Position numbers and translations under genes: made by a program. Below the pieces are notes generated by a model. The model searched no databases and was not told the DNA's origin. It saw nothing but the letters and a program-made list of their open reading frames with translations. A stretch of DNA of 64,000 nt from Mycolicibacterium monacense (lineage in GTDB: Bacteria; Actinomycetota; Actinomycetes; Mycobacteriales; Mycobacteriaceae): the NCBI RefSeq assembly GCF_010731575.1, contig NZ_AP022617.1, forward strand, positions 5,766,001 through 5,830,000, given 5' to 3'. Positions 1 through 7,745 of the stretch are shown piece after piece; position 1 is the stretch's first letter, and each line of letters starts with the position of its first letter.

Positions 1-101
1 CCGAAGCCGCACAAGTTCTCAATGCAGGTTTTCATTTGTCGACACCTTGGACAGCGCACGAATCGTAGGATCGCCACGAGGCAACTGAGAGAAGATGTCC
101 A

Positions 102-467
102 ATGAAGCCTTGGCTACAACGAAGCGCCGTCTCGGCCGTCGTGTTGGGGATCCTGCCGCTGCTCGAACTCGCTTCACCGGCTGTCGGCCACGCACAGCCG
201 CCGCCACCACCGTGCCCACCGGGCATGTACTGGAATTTCACCACGGTTGTATGCGAATTCCCGCCACCCCCGGCCCTTTACATCGACCCGTGGTTGCCGG
301 TTTACGTCCCGGATGTCGTCGATGTCGATCTCGATGTGGATATTCCGGTTCCTGGCCCACCAGGTATCGGGGCTCCAGGGCGACCGAATATCGGCGCCCC
401 CGGACCGGGGCCTCGCCCCCCAGGAATCGGTGGGGGACGCGGCGGCGGTCGCGGTGGTCGACGCTGA
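102..467 (+). CDS. small secreted Pro/Gly-rich protein
   Basis: A 121-residue protein with an apparent Sec signal peptide: positively charged start, hydrophobic stretch about residues 8-28, and an Ala-Gln junction near residue 31. The mature part begins with a run of prolines, has a short Cys-containing segment (two Cys, about residues 38 and 51), then an acidic VD repeat stretch around residues 70-83 and a C-terminal half rich in Gly, Pro and Arg that ends in GGRGG-type repeats. Low-complexity exported proteins of this kind are common in mycobacteria. I recognise no enzymatic domain and assign no function. The ATG follows a purine-rich stretch. Confidence 0.7.
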   Translation: MKPWLQRSAVSAVVLGILPLLELASPAVGHAQPPPPPCPPGMYWNFTTVVCEFPPPPALYIDPWLPVYVPDVVDVDLDVDIPVPGPPGIGAPGRPNIGAPGPGPRPPGIGGGRGGGRGGRR

Positions 468-832
468 GCCGGTTCGTTCGAATTCCGGCCGGGAACTTGA
501 TATCGACAATTGTTTGACAAGCGCTGCCTGAAGAATGGGACCGGAAACGCGATCTCGTCGGCGAAAACAGCGGCGCGGGCGCAGTGGCGGGATTCTGTGT
601 ATTTGCGTTCATAAATTGTGGAGCGTTTGAATCGGCGTCGTCGTAGCTTTCCGTTTCCAGGGTCCATACGGCGGTGCCGGTCAAGGCGATTGGCCTGCCG
701 TCGGGTTTCGTGCCGAGGAGGCCGTTGTTGGTTGTCAGTCCCACCGGGAGGTGACGGGGGCTCGGTGGGCCATGAACCGGTCGGCGACCTGGTCATCGGC
801 TCCAGCCGCTGGAGGAGCTCAAACTCCAGGAA
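468..832. other. intergenic region without convincing gene
   Basis: Together with the stretch to 986 this is about 500 bases with no gene I can support. The open frames on both strands are Arg/Pro/Ser-rich translations without recognisable motifs or good ribosome binding sites. The base composition is less GC-rich than the neighbouring genes. The only structured element is the tRNA-like fragment that begins at 833. Confidence 0.5.
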
Positions 833-867
833 TGGAGCCCTCTGTCGGGATTGAACTGGTGATCACG
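833..867 (-). repeat. degenerate copy of the tRNA-Thr 3' end (possible att remnant)
   Basis: This 35-base stretch matches 30 of 35 positions at 1433-1467, which is the T-arm and acceptor 3' strand of tRNA-Thr. It has the same orientation and lies exactly 600 bp away. Several T-stem pairs are broken, so it cannot be a working tRNA. A 3'-tRNA duplication beyond a small insert is the usual scar of integration at a tRNA gene; chance or an old tandem tRNA loss are alternatives. Confidence 0.5.
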
Positions 868-986
868 CATAACGTCGTCGACGACGGTGGTGCCGGCCAT
901 GGCCAGGACAGCTCGATCCGTTTCCTGGTCGGCCGGACCCGCTGTCTGCCGACAGGGTGCGAGTCGTCTGGAGACCTGGAGGACCG

Positions 987-1391
987 CTAATAGGACTTGC
1001 CGTCGGCATAGCGCTGCCGGCGGAAGGCGCGGCCGCTGCCGCGGTTGCGGCTCTTGTAGGTGGGCAACTGCGAATCGCAGTTCGGGCAGACCAGGCGCAG
1101 GTTCTGTCGGCGGTTGTTGGTCGAGTTGCCGTCGATGTGGTCCAGTATCAACGTCAGCGGCAGGCCATGCCAGGTGCTGGAGCCGCCGCAGATTGCGCAG
1201 CAACCGGATTGTTCGGCGGCAAGGTGCACTCGGATGTAATGATCTGGTCGAGAATCGACCCATGCTTGCCCGGATTCGAGCCAGAGCTTCGCACTGGCCG
1301 TTCGTCGGGCCGCGGCCTGACAGGCGTTACCGCAATAGATCTTCTGGCTGCGCTTGGAAAGCGTTGCACCGCAGCCGAGGCAGCATCGCAT
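987..1391 (-). CDS. HNH endonuclease family protein
   Basis: A 134-residue protein. The N-terminal 30 residues carry a CxxC...C...C zinc-ribbon-like set (CCLGCG, then CGNAC). A C-terminal HNH module follows from about residue 68: CAIC, then LDHIDGN with the metal-binding His, then NLRLVCPNC with the second CxxC. The family comprises metal-dependent nucleases that nick or cut DNA, many of them in phages and mobile elements. The ATG lies 44 bp from the 3' end of tRNA-Thr, on the same strand. With the duplicated tRNA end at 833, the gene looks like cargo of a very small inserted segment. Its target is unknown. Confidence 0.8.
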   Translation of the reverse strand: MRCCLGCGATLSKRSQKIYCGNACQAAARRTASAKLWLESGQAWVDSRPDHYIRVHLAAEQSGCCAICGGSSTWHGLPLTLILDHIDGNSTNNRRQNLRLVCPNCDSQLPTYKSRNRGSGRAFRRQRYADGKSY

Positions 1392-1435
1392 GATTGGAAG
1401 CTACCGGCAGGCACCGACATGTCGGCTGCGCGTGG

Positions 1436-1507
1436 AGCCCCCTATCGGGATTGAACCGATGACCTACATATTACAAGTATGTTGCTCTACCACTGAGCTA
1501 AGGAGGC
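1436..1507 (-). tRNA. tRNA-Thr (anticodon TGT)
   Basis: Reading the complement gives a full cloverleaf: 7-bp acceptor (GCCTCCT with AGGGGGC, one T-G pair), D-arm GCTC/GAGC, anticodon stem ACATA/TATGT with loop CTTGTAA, variable AGGTC, T-stem ATCGG/CCGAT with loop TTCAATC, discriminator T. CCA is not encoded. The anticodon TGT reads ACA-type threonine codons. Confidence 0.96.
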
Positions 1508-1702
1508 GTGGAACGCGCTACAGCTTAACGCTCCGCGTCGACGATCCGTTCGGAGACCACCGCGCGCGGTCCGGGACCGCTGCGTCAGCTGCGGTGAGGG
1601 CAGCGGATGCGTTCGGCGGTGTTGCTCAGGGGGTTCCTACCTGGGATAGCGTGTCGGCGTCCGGCGGCCGGGACGACGCCCCGGGCCGTTCGTCGCGACC
1701 GG

Positions 1703-2446
1703 TCACTCCTCGACGTCGATCACCCGTTGCGACCGCACCGCCGTGGTGGGCGTGGTCGGTGTTCGGCGGCCGAGCCTGCGACCGGGCAGCGGGATCCGGT
1801 CGGCGATGTTGCTCAGCGGGTTCACCACCTGACTCAGCGCGATCACCGCTTCGCGCAGGGCCTCGACCGTCGGGGCCAGCGCTTCGAGGCCGGGAGTCAG
1901 CCGGTTCAGCGTGTCGGCCACGTCGGCGAGCTGTTCGAGTGGACCGTTGCGCGCGGTCAGTTTGTCGATCAACCCGCCGTCGGCGAGCAGCCGGTCGGCG
2001 ATGCCGTCCTCGGCGAGCAGCCGCTCCACCAGACCGTCTTCGTCGAGCAACTGATCGACCAGCCCGCCCGGTTCGATGGCACGCATCAGCCCGCCGTCGT
2101 CCTGCGTCAACCGGTCGAGCACACCGCCCGGCGCGGTCAGCCGGTCGACGACACCGCCCGGCTTGAGGAGACGGTCCACCGGTCCGTCCGGCGCCAGGGC
2201 GCGGCCGAGCGGCTGATCCTCGTCCATGAGCCTGGCCAGGCGGTTCGCCCGTTCCACGGCGTCGTTGATGCCCAGCATCTGGGCGAAAGCGCCCGGGTTC
2301 CCGGTGACGCGCGGGTCGCCCTCACCGAGCGTCGCCTTGGCCACGCCGATCGCCGATGTGGCGATGCCCAGACTGGTCTCGGCGGCGGCGAGCCCGATGC
2401 GCGCCGGCGCGGTGGCGAGCTGCATCAGGTTCTTGCCGAAGTCCAT
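1703..2446 (-). CDS. conserved protein with degenerate GG(L/V)(V/M)DRLL repeats
   Basis: A 247-residue protein. The start is placed at the ATG at 2446 (MDFGKNLMQL), because the longer frame to 2533 would read through the phoP control region. The first 60 residues form an Ala-rich amphipathic helix. Residues about 95-175 are roughly seven tandem 10-11-residue units of the type GG-x-x-DRL-x-x-x-(D/P)G, followed by another helical segment and a basic tail. No catalytic motif is visible. By position and direction it matches the protein encoded upstream of and divergent from phoP in M. tuberculosis (Rv0756c). It shares the intergenic region that contains the PhoP box. Function unknown. Confidence 0.75.
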   Translation of the reverse strand: MDFGKNLMQLATAPARIGLAAAETSLGIATSAIGVAKATLGEGDPRVTGNPGAFAQMLGINDAVERANRLARLMDEDQPLGRALAPDGPVDRLLKPGGVVDRLTAPGGVLDRLTQDDGGLMRAIEPGGLVDQLLDEDGLVERLLAEDGIADRLLADGGLIDKLTARNGPLEQLADVADTLNRLTPGLEALAPTVEALREAVIALSQVVNPLSNIADRIPLPGRRLGRRTPTTPTTAVRSQRVIDVEE

Positions 2447-2478
2447 GCCGCCAGTGTATGGACAGTGCAAGCGTCGAC

Positions 2479-2496
2479 TCACAGAGATCTCACAGC
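2479..2496 (+). promoter_or_regulatory. PhoP box (direct repeat, 7-4-7)
   Basis: TCACAGA-GATC-TCACAGC. Two 7-bp motifs are separated by 4 bp, which is the known PhoP recognition layout in M. tuberculosis (direct repeat with consensus TCACAGC). It lies 46 bp upstream of the phoP ATG and 33 bp from the divergent gene's start, so autoregulation and control of both genes are plausible. Confidence 0.7.
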
Positions 2497-2541
2497 CAAC
2501 CCGCAGCATTACTCCAAGGCCGGTAGCGGACATTGAAGTAC

Positions 2542-3261
2542 ATGGCGATGGCTGCGTTATCCGAAACCACCCCCGAGGCCCGGGTCCTCGTCGTCGACGA
2601 CGAGGCCAACATCGTCGAGCTGTTGTCGGTCAGTCTGAAGTTCCAGGGATTCGAGGTGCACACCGCTTCCGACGGTGCCTCCGCGCTCGACAAGGCGCGC
2701 GACGTCCGGCCCGACGCGGTGATCCTCGACGTGATGATGCCCGGGATGGACGGGTTCGGTCTGCTGCGCCGTCTGCGGGCCGACGGTATCGACGCCCCGG
2801 CGTTGTTCCTGACAGCCCGCGATTCGCTGCAGGACAAGATCGCGGGGTTGACGCTCGGCGGCGACGACTACGTCACCAAACCGTTCAGCCTCGAGGAGGT
2901 CGTCGCCCGGCTGCGGGTGATCCTGCGGCGCACCGGCCGCGGCGCCGAGGAGCCGAAGACCTCGCGGCTGAGCTTCGCCGACATCGAACTCGACGAGGAC
3001 ACCCACGAGGTGTGGAAGGCCGGCGAGCCGGTGTCGCTGTCTCCCACCGAGTTCACCCTGCTGCGGTACTTCATCATCAACGCGGGCACGGTGTTGTCCA
3101 AGCCCAAGATCCTCGACCACGTGTGGCGCTACGACTTCGGGGGCGACGTCAACGTCGTCGAGTCCTATGTCTCGTACCTACGTCGCAAGATCGACACGGG
3201 GGAGAGGCGGCTGCTGCACACGCTGCGGGGTGTGGGGTACGTCCTGCGCGAGCCGCGATGA
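2542..3261 (+). CDS. phoP: two-component response regulator PhoP
   Basis: An OmpR/PhoB-family DNA-binding response regulator of 239 residues. The receiver domain occupies about residues 14-125. It has the acidic pair in VLVVDDE, the phospho-acceptor Asp63 in ILDVMMPG, and the conserved Lys in VTKPF. The winged helix is at about residues 145-239 (LSPTEFTLLRYF, then WRYDFGGDVNVVESYVSYLRRK). The sequence is close to M. tuberculosis PhoP, which controls sulfolipid and acyltrehalose synthesis, virulence and pH response. The ATG at 2542 is chosen; a TTG nine bases upstream (2533) is the alternative. phoR begins 31 bp downstream. Confidence 0.96.
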   Translation: MAMAALSETTPEARVLVVDDEANIVELLSVSLKFQGFEVHTASDGASALDKARDVRPDAVILDVMMPGMDGFGLLRRLRADGIDAPALFLTARDSLQDKIAGLTLGGDDYVTKPFSLEEVVARLRVILRRTGRGAEEPKTSRLSFADIELDEDTHEVWKAGEPVSLSPTEFTLLRYFIINAGTVLSKPKILDHVWRYDFGGDVNVVESYVSYLRRKIDTGERRLLHTLRGVGYVLREPR

Positions 3262-3292
3262 GCGCTTGCGCGAAGAGCCGAAAGCCGCGGTA

Positions 3293-4714
3293 GTGCGCGG
3301 AGGTGTGCCGCTGCGGCTGGGGCTGGTGGCCGCGACGCTGGTGCTCGTGGCGTTCGGGCTGCTGGCCTCCGGCATCGCGGTGACGTCGATCATGCGGCAC
3401 AGCCTGGAGAGCCGCGTTGATCAGACACTGCTCGACGCCTCGCGCAGTTGGGCACAGGCGCCCCGGCAGCTGCCGGTGGCGCCACTTGCGGGTCCCAATC
3501 CGGCCCGCCCACCGTCGGACTTCTACGTCCGCGGCACCGGACCCGACGGGCGGATGTGGACGGCCGTGAACGACCGCGAGGCCGAACCGGTGTTGCCGTC
3601 GTCCAACGACGTGGGACCGGTCCCCGTCACCGTGCGGTCGGTGAACCACTCCGACGTCGAGTGGCGCGCGATGACCGTCCGCGGCCCCAGTGGGGCGCTC
3701 ACCACGGTGGCGATCGACCTGTCCGAAGTGCAGTCGACGGTTCGCGCGCTGGTGTGGTCGCAGATCGGTATCGGTGCGGCCGTGCTGTTGGTGCTCGGAG
3801 TCGCGGGTTATGCCGTGGTGCAACGCAGCCTGCGCCCGTTGACCGAGGTCGAGGAGACCGCGGCGGCGATCGCGGCCGGTCAGCTCGACCGACGGGTGCC
3901 GCAGCGGGATCCGCGCACGGAGGTGGGCCGACTGTCGTTGGCCCTCAACGGAATGCTGGCGCAGATCCAGCGGGCGGTGGCGTCGTCGGAGTCCTCGGCG
4001 GACGCCGCGCGCACCTCGGAGGAGCGCATGCGCCGGTTCATCACCGATGCCAGCCACGAGTTGCGCACCCCGTTGACGACGATCCGCGGGTTCGCCGAGC
4101 TGTACCGCCAGGGCGCCGCGCGTGACGTCGAGATGCTGATGAACCGCATCGAGAGCGAATCGCGCCGGATGGGCCTGCTCGTCGAGGACCTGCTGTTGCT
4201 GGCCCGCCTCGACGCGCAGCGGCCGTTGGAGCGGCACCGCGTCGACCTGCTGGCGCTGGCCACCGACGCCGTCCATGACGCGCAGTCGATCGCACCCGAG
4301 AGGACGATCACCCTGCACGTGCTCGATGGGCCCGGCACACCGGAGGTGGTCGGCGACGAAGCGCGACTGCGGCAGGTGCTGGGCAATCTCGTCGCCAATG
4401 CGCTTCAGCACACCCCGAAGCACGCCGGCATCACGGTGCGGGTGGGCACCGACGAGACCAACGCCGTCCTGGAGGTGTGTGACGAGGGGCCGGGTATGAC
4501 CGAAGAGGACGCGCGCAGGGTGTTCGAGCGCTTCTACCGCACCGACTCGTCGCGGGCCCGCGAGAGCGGAGGGACCGGACTCGGGCTGTCGATCGTGGAT
4601 TCGCTGGTCCTGGCCCACGGCGGGACGGTGCGCGTGACGACGGCGCCGGGGCAGGGTTGCCGGTTCACCGTGCAGCTGCCGCGGTTCAGCGACGTTCCCG
4701 TCGAAACGGCTTGA
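3293..4714 (+). CDS. phoR: sensor histidine kinase PhoR
   Basis: A membrane sensor kinase of 473 residues that phosphorylates PhoP. TM1 is at about residues 8-30, followed by an extracytoplasmic sensor region, TM2 (about 157-178) and a HAMP linker. The HisKA domain has the phospho-acceptor His255 in SHELRTPLTT. The HATPase_c domain shows the N box (NLVANALQHT), the G1 box (DEGPGM), an F box (FERFYRTD) and the G2 box (GGTGLGLSIV). All catalytic motifs are intact. The GTG at 3293 is chosen because it precedes the membrane anchor directly and clears the end of phoP; the open frame extends upstream through phoP without homology. It is transcribed with phoP. Confidence 0.94.
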   Translation: MRGGVPLRLGLVAATLVLVAFGLLASGIAVTSIMRHSLESRVDQTLLDASRSWAQAPRQLPVAPLAGPNPARPPSDFYVRGTGPDGRMWTAVNDREAEPVLPSSNDVGPVPVTVRSVNHSDVEWRAMTVRGPSGALTTVAIDLSEVQSTVRALVWSQIGIGAAVLLVLGVAGYAVVQRSLRPLTEVEETAAAIAAGQLDRRVPQRDPRTEVGRLSLALNGMLAQIQRAVASSESSADAARTSEERMRRFITDASHELRTPLTTIRGFAELYRQGAARDVEMLMNRIESESRRMGLLVEDLLLLARLDAQRPLERHRVDLLALATDAVHDAQSIAPERTITLHVLDGPGTPEVVGDEARLRQVLGNLVANALQHTPKHAGITVRVGTDETNAVLEVCDEGPGMTEEDARRVFERFYRTDSSRARESGGTGLGLSIVDSLVLAHGGTVRVTTAPGQGCRFTVQLPRFSDVPVETA

Positions 4715-4717
4715 TAC

Positions 4718-5122
4718 TTAACCGAGTTCGGCGAGTGCGGCCTTGATCTTGGACTGGGCCTCGTCGAGCGATTCCGGCGACGGCTCGTTGTCGACGTTGG
4801 CGAATCCGAAGTCGGTGAGGTTGTAGGCGGGGAAGACGTGCACGTGTAGGTGCGGGACTTCGAGGCCTGCGATGATGACGCCCGCGCGTTCGGCGCCGAA
4901 CGCCTTGACGACCGCCTTGCCGATCAGCTGCGACACTTCCATGACGCGGGCGAACACCGCGGGCTCGATGTCCTGCCACTGATCGATCTCCGCGCGCGGC
5001 ACGACGAGCGTGTGGCCCTGCGTCATCGGCGCGATGGTGAGGAACGCGACGATCTCGTCATCCTCGTAGACGAATCGGCCCGGGAGTTCTCCGTTGATGA
5101 TCTTTGTGAAGACGGTCGCCAT
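4718..5122 (-). CDS. HIT-family nucleotide hydrolase/transferase
   Basis: A 134-residue histidine-triad protein with the active-site motif HLHVHVF near residue 97 (His-x-His-x-His). Members hydrolyse nucleoside phosphoramidates or dinucleotides. It starts [16 protein letters not shown], the usual HIT N-terminus. The ATG at 5122 is preferred over an upstream ATG because the family homology begins there. A -10-like TATGCT lies 7 nt upstream, which suggests a leaderless mRNA. It corresponds in place to Rv0759c, convergent with phoR (3 bp gap). Confidence 0.9.
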   Translation of the reverse strand: MATVFTKIINGELPGRFVYEDDEIVAFLTIAPMTQGHTLVVPRAEIDQWQDIEPAVFARVMEVSQLIGKAVVKAFGAERAGVIIAGLEVPHLHVHVFPAYNLTDFGFANVDNEPSPESLDEAQSKIKAALAELG

Positions 5123-5129
5123 GGCCCCG

Positions 5130-5135
5130 AGCATA
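5130..5135 (-). promoter_or_regulatory. -10 hexamer of a predicted leaderless mRNA (HIT gene)
   Basis: The complement reads TATGCT followed by 7 nt and the ATG at 5122. The transcript would begin at or next to the start codon. No good -35 is needed in this class of mycobacterial promoter. Confidence 0.5.
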
Positions 5136-5224
5136 GTGAGGCTCGGCCGGGCTCCATCCGTCGAACGTGCACTGAGTGCGATGAACGGCCCGATTTTTCG
5201 CAGTGGCTTCACGTTCGGTGAGGC

Positions 5225-6085
5225 TCAGCCCCCGATGAGCTCGTGCAACTCCTCGACGGTCCACGGTGGCGAGTCGTGGTGGTCCCGGTAGCCGAGGAAG
5301 CCGGGGGACTGGCGGGTGAACTCGCCGACGAAGCCGCCGGCGGCGATGAAGATCCGGCCGGTCACACCGCGCGCGCGATCGCTGACCAGGTAGGCGTATG
5401 TCGGCGCCACGTATTCCGGCGGCGCGGCGTCCAGGGCTCCTTGCAGGCTCACGTCGTCGAGTAGGCCGCGGCGATTCAACTCCGTGACGTGCTGTTCGTA
5501 TTCGTCGCCGCTCGAGAGCCGGGTCTTGGCGCCCGGGCACACGACGTTCGCCCGCACGCCATGTTCCTTCAGTTCCGCGGCGATCGCCGACGTCAGCCCG
5601 TTGACCGCGCCCTTGCCGGCCGGGTACCCGGTGCCGCCGTAATCGCCAAGGAAGGCAAACGAACTCGTGTTGACGATCGCCCCGCCGCCCTGCGCGACCA
5701 TCCGCGGGGCCGCGGCTCGGCACGTCTCGAACACCGTGCCCAGGTGTGCGTCGAGCAGCTCGCGGAACTGCGCTGAGCTCACGTTCAGGATCGACGACCC
5801 CGGCGGCTCGGGGGTGCCCGCACAGTTGATCAGGATGTCGATGCGCCCGAACTCGCCCACGCACCGTTCGATCAGTGCGTCGGCAATCTCGGGGTCGGCC
5901 GGCGAACCCGCGCAGCCGACACCCGAGACACGTTGTGCGGCTTGTTCGACCGCGTCGGGATCGCGTCCGCTGACCACCACCCCGGCACCTTGCGCCGAGA
6001 GCAGTTCGGCCACCGCGAGGCCGATACCGCGAGAACCGCCGACGACGACTGCGCCGCGGCCGGCCAGCGGTGGTGACTCGCTAAT
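5225..6085 (-). CDS. short-chain dehydrogenase/reductase with apparent ATT start
   Basis: A classical SDR oxidoreductase of about 286 residues. It has the cofactor motif GGSRGIG, then the NCAG loop (INCAGTPEPP), a catalytic Ser in NTSSFAF and the YPAGKGA (YxxxK) active site. The Rossmann motif lies upstream of the first GTG (6013). The true start must therefore be ATT at 6085, which overlaps the previous stop codon and follows an AAGAGG Shine-Dalgarno, or CTG at 6067. Near the C-terminus it has an extra AAGGFVGEFTRQSP stretch typical of SDRs of lipid or steroid metabolism. It is the last or second-last gene of the leftward P450 cluster. Substrate unknown. Confidence 0.88.
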   Translation of the reverse strand: MSESPPLAGRGAVVVGGSRGIGLAVAELLSAQGAGVVVSGRDPDAVEQAAQRVSGVGCAGSPADPEIADALIERCVGEFGRIDILINCAGTPEPPGSSILNVSSAQFRELLDAHLGTVFETCRAAAPRMVAQGGGAIVNTSSFAFLGDYGGTGYPAGKGAVNGLTSAIAAELKEHGVRANVVCPGAKTRLSSGDEYEQHVTELNRRGLLDDVSLQGALDAAPPEYVAPTYAYLVSDRARGVTGRIFIAAGGFVGEFTRQSPGFLGYRDHHDSPPWTVEELHELIGG

Positions 6086-6512
6086 CGCCCTTGGCCTCTT
6101 CGAACGTCATCGACTCCATGTTCCAGTAGCCGCGCAGATTCGTGATCAGGCCGGCCGCGTCGACCCGGTAGGTGAACACACCGCGGACCGTGGCGACGAA
6201 GCCGTTCGGGAACTCGGTGCGCAACACCAGGATGTAGGCGATCTCGGTCGGCGAGCTGGACGGGAACGTCGCCTCGCACGTGACTGTGAGCGTGTTCGGC
6301 CCGATGTTCGCGTCGTAGAACGCCGCGACGGCGTCCTTGCCGCGCACCCCGTTGCCGTCCGGATTCGTGACCGCCTCGCCGATCGGGTCCTCGATGACCA
6401 CGTCGTCGGCCATCAGGGCCAGCCAGCCCTCTTTGTCACCCGATTGGACGCAGCGCCACGACGCGCGTGACGCCGCGACCACCGGTGACTGCTCGACCGT
6501 CTCCTGGGTCAC
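6081..6512 (-). CDS. NTF2-like / ketosteroid-isomerase-fold protein
   Basis: A 143-residue single-domain protein of the SnoaL/NTF2-like cone fold (WRCVQSGDKEGWLALMADD, then VIEDPIG, and a C-terminal GYWNMESM strand). It closely resembles Rv0760c of M. tuberculosis, whose crystal structure has the ketosteroid-isomerase fold. The pocket probably binds a steroid or other hydrophobic ligand; catalysis is not established. It lies 4 bp after the alcohol dehydrogenase stop and overlaps the following SDR, so the three are translationally linked. Confidence 0.9.
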   Translation of the reverse strand: MTQETVEQSPVVAASRASWRCVQSGDKEGWLALMADDVVIEDPIGEAVTNPDGNGVRGKDAVAAFYDANIGPNTLTVTCEATFPSSSPTEIAYILVLRTEFPNGFVATVRGVFTYRVDAAGLITNLRGYWNMESMTFEEAKGD

Positions 6513-6516
6513 TGGC

Positions 6517-7644
6517 TCACCAGTCGTTGTCGGTGTAGCGGATGACGCCGCGGATGTTCTTGCCCTCCAACATGTCCGAGTAGCCCTCGTTGATCTGCTC
6601 CAGCTTGTACTGCCGGGTGATCATGTCGTCGAGGTTGAGCTTGCCCGCCTTGTACATCGACAGCAGCTGCGGGATGTCGAAGTGGGGGTTGCCGCCGCCG
6701 AAGATGGTGCCCTGCAGGTTCTTCTGCAACAGGGTCAGCATCGCGAGGTTCAGGGTCACCTGCGTGTCGAGCATGCTGCCGATGGCGGTCAGCACGCAGG
6801 TGCCGCCCTTGGACGTGAGGTTGACGTAGTTGTCGACGTCGTTGCCGTGCAGTTCGCCGACGGTGACGATGACCTTCTTGGCCATCAGTCCCTGGGTGAC
6901 CTCGGCGATCCCGGCGAACGCCGATTCCAGGTCGGGGTAGGCGTGGGTGCCGCCGAACTTCAGCGCGGCGTCACGCTTCCACTCCACGGGCTCGATGACG
7001 AAGATGTTGCGCGCACCGGCGTTGACCGCGCCCTGCAGCGCCGACATGCCGACACCGCCGACGCCGACGACCGCGACGTCGTCCCCGGGCCGGATGTCCC
7101 CGGCGCGCACGGCCGAGCCGTAACCGGTGGTGACGCCGCAGCCGACCAGGCAGGCGACCTCGAACGGAACCGACGGGTCGATCTTCACGACCGAGCTCTT
7201 GTGCACGACCATGTACGGGCTGAACGTGCCCAGCAGGGTCATCGGGAAGACGGGCTGACCCTTGGCATGGATGCGGTGGGTGCCGTCGGACACCGCGGTG
7301 CCGCCCAGCAGGCCGGCGCCCAGATCGCACAGGTTGCGCAGCCCGGCCTGACACGACGGGCAGCGCCCGCAGGACGGGATGAACGAGAGCACGACGTGGT
7401 CGCCGGGAGCGAGGTCCTCGACGCCCGGTCCGACCTCGGTGACCACGCCGGCACCCTCGTGCCCGCCGAGCACCGGGAAGCCGGCCATCGGGATACCGCC
7501 GGTGACCAGGTGATGGTCGGAGTGGCACATCCCCGACGCTTCCATCCGGATCTTGACTTCGTCCTTGACCGGGTCACCGATCTCGATCTCCTCGATCGAC
7601 CACGGTTGGTTGAACTCCCAGATGAGGGCGCCCTTGGTCTTCAT
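6517..7644 (-). CDS. adhB: NDMA-dependent-type zinc alcohol dehydrogenase
   Basis: A 375-residue medium-chain dehydrogenase. The catalytic zinc ligands are Cys in SGMCHSD and the GHEGAG His-Glu pair. The structural zinc lobe is CGRCPSCQAGLRNLC (four Cys). The Rossmann motif is VGVGGVG. The sequence matches Rv0761c/adhB. The family is of the type first described with bound NAD recycled by N,N-dimethyl-4-nitrosoaniline, and members are commonly linked with the mycofactocin redox carrier (family knowledge, not visible here). It probably oxidises an alcohol made by the neighbouring P450s. The ATG at 7644 has AGGAAAG upstream. Confidence 0.92.
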   Translation of the reverse strand: MKTKGALIWEFNQPWSIEEIEIGDPVKDEVKIRMEASGMCHSDHHLVTGGIPMAGFPVLGGHEGAGVVTEVGPGVEDLAPGDHVVLSFIPSCGRCPSCQAGLRNLCDLGAGLLGGTAVSDGTHRIHAKGQPVFPMTLLGTFSPYMVVHKSSVVKIDPSVPFEVACLVGCGVTTGYGSAVRAGDIRPGDDVAVVGVGGVGMSALQGAVNAGARNIFVIEPVEWKRDAALKFGGTHAYPDLESAFAGIAEVTQGLMAKKVIVTVGELHGNDVDNYVNLTSKGGTCVLTAIGSMLDTQVTLNLAMLTLLQKNLQGTIFGGGNPHFDIPQLLSMYKAGKLNLDDMITRQYKLEQINEGYSDMLEGKNIRGVIRYTDNDW

Positions 7645-7714
7645 ATTGCCTGCTTTCCTTCGGAGAACGTCTCGGCCACCAGCCTAGTGACGTGGGTCTC
7701 AGCGGATTTCTCGA

Positions 7715-7736
7715 CGGGTGTCAAACTACACACCCG
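7715..7736. repeat. inverted repeat CGGGTGT-N8-ACACCCG
   Basis: Perfect 7-bp arms around an 8-nt centre, in the 101-bp gap between the NTF2-like gene (7746-8309) and adhB. It could be an attenuating stem-loop after the upstream genes or an operator for adhB. Confidence 0.4.
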
Positions 7737-7745
7737 ACGCCGCGG

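Noticed and set aside
514..519. TTGACA consensus -35 in the intergenic region after the secreted protein
   Set aside because: No -10 hexamer at 16-19 bp spacing and no downstream gene on that strand.
618..854. Small frame on the + strand between the secreted protein and the HNH gene
   Set aside because: Arg/Ser-rich translation, no ribosome site, no motif; it runs into the tRNA-like fragment.
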